Assembly: GCA_023450935.1 (NCBI GenBank)
Contig: JAEXGH010000018.1
Location: forward strand, 1 to 34,148
Direction: 5' to 3'
Source: Verrucomicrobiota bacterium
Lineage (GTDB): Bacteria; Verrucomicrobiota; Verrucomicrobiia; Opitutales; Intestinicryptomonadaceae
Length of the DNA stretch: 34,148 nucleotides
Shown: one piece after another, positions 31,871-34,148 of the stretch
Numbering within the stretch: the first letter of the stretch is position 1
How the letters are laid out: every line of letters starts with the position of its first letter
Position numbers and translations under genes: made by a program
Notes under the pieces: model-generated
The model's input: only the letters and a program-made list of their open reading frames with translations
What the model was told of the DNA's origin: nothing
Databases searched by the model: none

Positions 31871-32680
31871 ATGAACGAAATTTTCGACATCAAAAACAAG
31901 GTCGTCGCCGTGACGGGCTCTACGGGTGTGCTTGCGGGGTCGGTTGCAAGATACCTCGCAACGCAGGGCGCGAAAGTCGTGTTTATGGGGCGTTCGCAGG
32001 AAAAACTCGACGCCGCCACAAAGGGGCTTGACGGCGAAAACTTCCTTGCGTGCGTGTGCAACGTCCTCGACCGCGAAAGCCTCGAAAAGGCGCGCGACGC
32101 CGTGGAGCAACGCTTCGGCCGTCTCGACGCCCTCGTAAACGGCGCGGGCGGAAATATGGCGGGCGCGACAATTCCTCCCGACAAAACGTTCTTCGACCTC
32201 GACATCGACCAATGGGCGGCGGTAGTCAAGCTCAACCTGCAGGGAACGCTCCTGCCGACAATGGTCTTCGGCGAAATGTTCCGCGAGCAGAAATTCGGTA
32301 GCATTGTAAACTTCTCGTCAATGACTGCCGAAAGCGCGATTACGCGCGTGCTCGGCTACTCGAACGCGAAGGCGGGTGTAAACAATCTCACAAAGTGGCT
32401 CGCCGTCGAATTCGCGCAGAAGTTCGGCGAAAAGGTGCGCGTAAACGCCGTAGCCCCCGGGTTTTTCATCAGCGAGCAAAACCGTTCGCTGCTGACCAAT
32501 CCCGACGGCTCTTTCACGCAGCGCGGCCGCACGGTAATCAACAAAACTCCTTTCGGCCGCTTCGGCGAGGCCGACGAAATCCACGGCGCGATTCACTACC
32601 TCATAAGCGACGCCTCGAAATTCGTAACGGGCACGATTATGGCAATCGACGGCGGGTTCTCCTGCTTCTCGGGGGTTTAG
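31871..32680 (+). CDS. SDR-family D-mannonate oxidoreductase (fructuronate reductase) candidate
   Basis: A 269-residue classical short-chain dehydrogenase. The cofactor loop is TGSTGVLAG at 15-23 (TGxxxGxG type), followed by NGAGG at 90-94, Asn122, Ser150, Tyr163 and Lys167 (GYSNAK), all intact. Such SDRs next to uxuA commonly interconvert D-fructuronate and D-mannonate, replacing the unrelated long-chain UxuB of E. coli. KduD or gluconate 5-dehydrogenase-like activity is the main alternative. It begins 4 bp after the transporter, and uxuA starts one base after its stop, so coupling is tight. The function call rests largely on this context. Confidence 0.8.
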   Translation: MNEIFDIKNKVVAVTGSTGVLAGSVARYLATQGAKVVFMGRSQEKLDAATKGLDGENFLACVCNVLDRESLEKARDAVEQRFGRLDALVNGAGGNMAGATIPPDKTFFDLDIDQWAAVVKLNLQGTLLPTMVFGEMFREQKFGSIVNFSSMTAESAITRVLGYSNAKAGVNNLTKWLAVEFAQKFGEKVRVNAVAPGFFISEQNRSLLTNPDGSFTQRGRTVINKTPFGRFGEADEIHGAIHYLISDASKFVTGTIMAIDGGFSCFSGV

Positions 32681-32681
32681 T

Positions 32682-33872
32682 ATGAAACACGAACTACTAG
32701 AACAGGGCTTCCGCTGGTATGGATTGAGGGACGAAGTGCCACTGCAGTTTATCAGGCAGGCGGGCGCGGAAAGCGTTTTTACCTCCCTGCACGACATTCC
32801 CTACGGCGAAGTCTGGAGCGTTGACGCCATATTGGCGCACAAAAAAATAGTCGAAGACGCGGGACTTGCTTGGAGCGCGGTGGAAAGCCTGCCCGTAAGC
32901 GAGGACATCAAGCTGCGCTCCGGCGACTTCCGCAGGCACATTGAAAACTACAAAACAAGCATTCGCAATCTGGCAAAATGCGGCATTTACATAATCATCT
33001 ACAACTTTATGCCGGTGCTCGACTGGATTAGAACCGACCTGCACTACCACCTGCCCGACGGTTCCACCTGTCTGCGCTTCGACCCAGTCCAATTCGCCGC
33101 GTTCGAGCTTTTCCTGCTCAAACGCCCCGACGCCGAAAAAGACTACACGCCGCAGCAAATCCAAAAAGCCGAAGCGTTTTTCAAGTCGCTTTCGCCCGAC
33201 GGCGTAAAAAAATTCGAACGCTCGCTTATCGACGTTTTTCCCGGCTGCTCGATGGACTTCACCATTGACGACATACGCGCGATGCTCGCGAAATACGACG
33301 GAATCGACGCCGAAAGATTGCGCGAAAACCTCGCTCTGTTCCTCCGCGAGGTCGCCCCCACGGCGGAGGAGGTCGGCGCGCATTTGGCAATCCACCCCGA
33401 CGACCCGCCCTTCGACGTGCTCGGGCTTCCGCGCATTGCCTCGCGATTGGAGGATTTCCAAAAAATTATCGCCGCCTACGACAGCCCCGCAAACTCCGTT
33501 TGTTTCTGCACGGGCTCTCTCAGCGCGGGCGCGCACAACAACATTCCGCAAATGCTCGACGCCCTCAAGGAGCGAATTTTTGTTGCGCATCTCAGAAGCA
33601 CCCAGCGCGAAAGCGACGGCAGTTTCTTCGAAGCGGGACACTTGGAAGGCTCTGTGCCTATGCCGCAGGTTGTAAAAAAGCTTCTCAATCTTCAAGCTGA
33701 ACGTCTCGCTGCCGGCGGCAAAAAAATCCCAATTCGTCCCGACCACGGCCGCGACATGGCGGACGACCTCTCAAAGCCTCCCACCCGCAACCCCGGATAC
33801 TCTTTCATCGGCAGAATGAAAGGCCTTGCCGAGCTTCGCGGTCTCCAGACCGGCATTTTTTATAATTCCTAA
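32682..33872 (+). CDS. uxuA: D-mannonate dehydratase
   Basis: Dehydrates D-mannonate to 2-keto-3-deoxygluconate using Mn2+ or Fe2+, feeding kdgK and eda of this region. The 396 residues are normal. The family hallmark NFMPVLDWIRTDL is at 108-120. The metal ligand set expected in a TIM barrel is visible in order: His in AIHPDDPP, Cys in FCTGSLSAG, His in AHLRST, and the Asp/His of RPDHG near the end. The ATG follows the SDR stop by one base (TAGTATG). A hairpin with T-rich tail just downstream (33879-33908) probably ends the operon, which converges with a ribosomal RNA operon. Confidence 0.96.
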   Translation: MKHELLEQGFRWYGLRDEVPLQFIRQAGAESVFTSLHDIPYGEVWSVDAILAHKKIVEDAGLAWSAVESLPVSEDIKLRSGDFRRHIENYKTSIRNLAKCGIYIIIYNFMPVLDWIRTDLHYHLPDGSTCLRFDPVQFAAFELFLLKRPDAEKDYTPQQIQKAEAFFKSLSPDGVKKFERSLIDVFPGCSMDFTIDDIRAMLAKYDGIDAERLRENLALFLREVAPTAEEVGAHLAIHPDDPPFDVLGLPRIASRLEDFQKIIAAYDSPANSVCFCTGSLSAGAHNNIPQMLDALKERIFVAHLRSTQRESDGSFFEAGHLEGSVPMPQVVKKLLNLQAERLAAGGKKIPIRPDHGRDMADDLSKPPTRNPGYSFIGRMKGLAELRGLQTGIFYNS

Positions 33873-33878
33873 AGTGGC

Positions 33879-33908
33879 GGGGGATCGGCGTTGCCGATTT
33901 CCCCCTTT
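33879..33908 (+). terminator. Terminator-like hairpin after uxuA (hairpin-family member)
   Basis: GGGGG-ATCGGC-GTT-GCCGAT-TT-CCCCC followed by TTT, starting 7 bp after the uxuA stop. Inner stem and loop match the hairpin at 23567-23581 (ATCGGC/GCCGAT). The stem is strong and the T-tract short. Confidence 0.6.
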
Positions 33909-33937
33909 GCTTAATTATTAAAGCTTGTTCCCCACGT

Positions 33938-33971
33938 GGCGGGAGATCGGCAAAACCGATTGCGCTGTGCC
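33938..33971. repeat. Second hairpin-family member after uxuA
   Basis: ATCGG-CAAAA-CCGAT (33946-33960), preceded by GGCGGGAG and followed by TGCGCTGTGCC. It resembles the element at 23561-23586. The DNA between this and the preceding hairpin (CTTTGCTTAATTATTAAAG) also resembles the DNA after the 23561 element (CTTTGTTCACTTAATTAAAG). Confidence 0.5.
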
Positions 33972-34030
33972 CCAAAGGTATCATCAAGTAGACACATCTC
34001 CAGTTTAGCCAAGGTTTATAAAAGCAGGAA

Positions 34031-34060
34031 GAGCCCGTTAGCTTATTCGCTAACGGGCTC
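34031..34060 (-). terminator. Ribosomal RNA operon terminator
   Basis: A perfect 12-bp inverted repeat (GAGCCCGTTAGC/GCTAACGGGCTC) with a 6-base loop directly follows the 5S rRNA on the minus strand. The downstream minus-strand sequence is TTCCTGCTTTTATAA. Confidence 0.85.
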
Positions 34061-34062
34061 AT

Positions 34063-34148
34063 AATACTGGCAACAACCTACTCTCGCACAACAGCGGGGT
34101 CGTACTACCATCGGCGGCTGAGAGCTTAACGAGCGTGTTCGAGATGGG
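34063..34148 (-). rRNA. rrf: 5S ribosomal RNA, 3' part (cut by window edge)
   Basis: Read on the minus strand, the sequence starts CCCATCTCGAACACG, passes through GTTAAGCTCTC, GCCGATGGTAGTACGACC and GCGAGAGTAGGTTGTTGCCAG, and ends just before the terminator hairpin. These blocks match the conserved loop and helix segments of bacterial 5S rRNA from about base 35 to the 3' end. The 5' third lies outside the window. Its presence implies an rRNA operon to the right transcribed towards uxuA. Confidence 0.93.

Overview
The window reads as chromosomal DNA of a free-living or host-associated heterotroph, densely coded, with moderately high GC and few Shine-Dalgarno sequences. The best guess is Verrucomicrobiota, probably the Opitutales side. 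That guess is inference from the gene mix: a Tat-exported Gfo/Idh oxidoreductase, several extracellular carbohydrate enzymes, a CBS-regulated pyrophosphatase and an Nramp-related transporter in a sugar-acid operon. No phylogeny was run.

Layout. (1) 1-10145 is a nitrogen-linked block: glutamine-dependent NAD+ synthetase (nadE), glutamate synthase large and small subunits (gltB, gltD), a NifA-like GAF/AAA+/Fis activator of sigma-54 RNA polymerase, and a HAD 5'-nucleotidase. nadE and gltB each have an almost identical -24/-12 (sigma-54) promoter. Each also has a pair of CTACAA-N2-TTGTAG palindromes, 32-33 bp apart, about 140-190 bp upstream of the predicted start of transcription. (2) 10235-13898 holds thiol peroxidase on the + strand and, on the - strand, an FtsB/DivIC-like protein followed by a GH13 debranching-type enzyme. 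(3) 14007-18118 is a tight + strand run: Tat-signal oxidoreductase, ruvC, a sugar-nucleotidyltransferase-like protein and an unrecognised exported protein. (4) 18204-25522 is all - strand: a GH78-like alpha-L-rhamnosidase, an exported beta-repeat protein, a family II pyrophosphatase with CBS/DRTGG insert, and an exported TIM-barrel glycosidase-like protein. (5) 25765-33872 is a sugar-acid catabolic island: kdgK, eda, two Gfo/Idh oxidoreductases, an Nramp-related membrane protein lacking the metal-binding motifs, an SDR mannonate oxidoreductase and uxuA. (6) The 3' part of a 5S rRNA lies at the right edge on the - strand, converging on uxuA.

How they fit. UxuB-type reduction, UxuA dehydration, KdgK phosphorylation and Eda cleavage form the lower hexuronate pathway from fructuronate/mannonate to pyruvate plus glyceraldehyde-3-phosphate. 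Neighbouring exported glycosidases could supply substrate. In the left block both promoter-equipped operons encode glutamine-consuming amidotransferases, and the only enhancer-binding activator visible sits directly behind gltD. This suggests a small nitrogen-status regulon built like nif regulation but aimed at GOGAT and NAD synthesis.

The larger intergenic gaps (23501-23746, 27522-27949, 33873-33971) carry a family of short hairpins. They keep an outer GGCG/CGCC clamp and a 3-base loop while the inner stem changes sequence but stays self-complementary. No CRISPR array, insertion sequence, tRNA or phage gene was seen.
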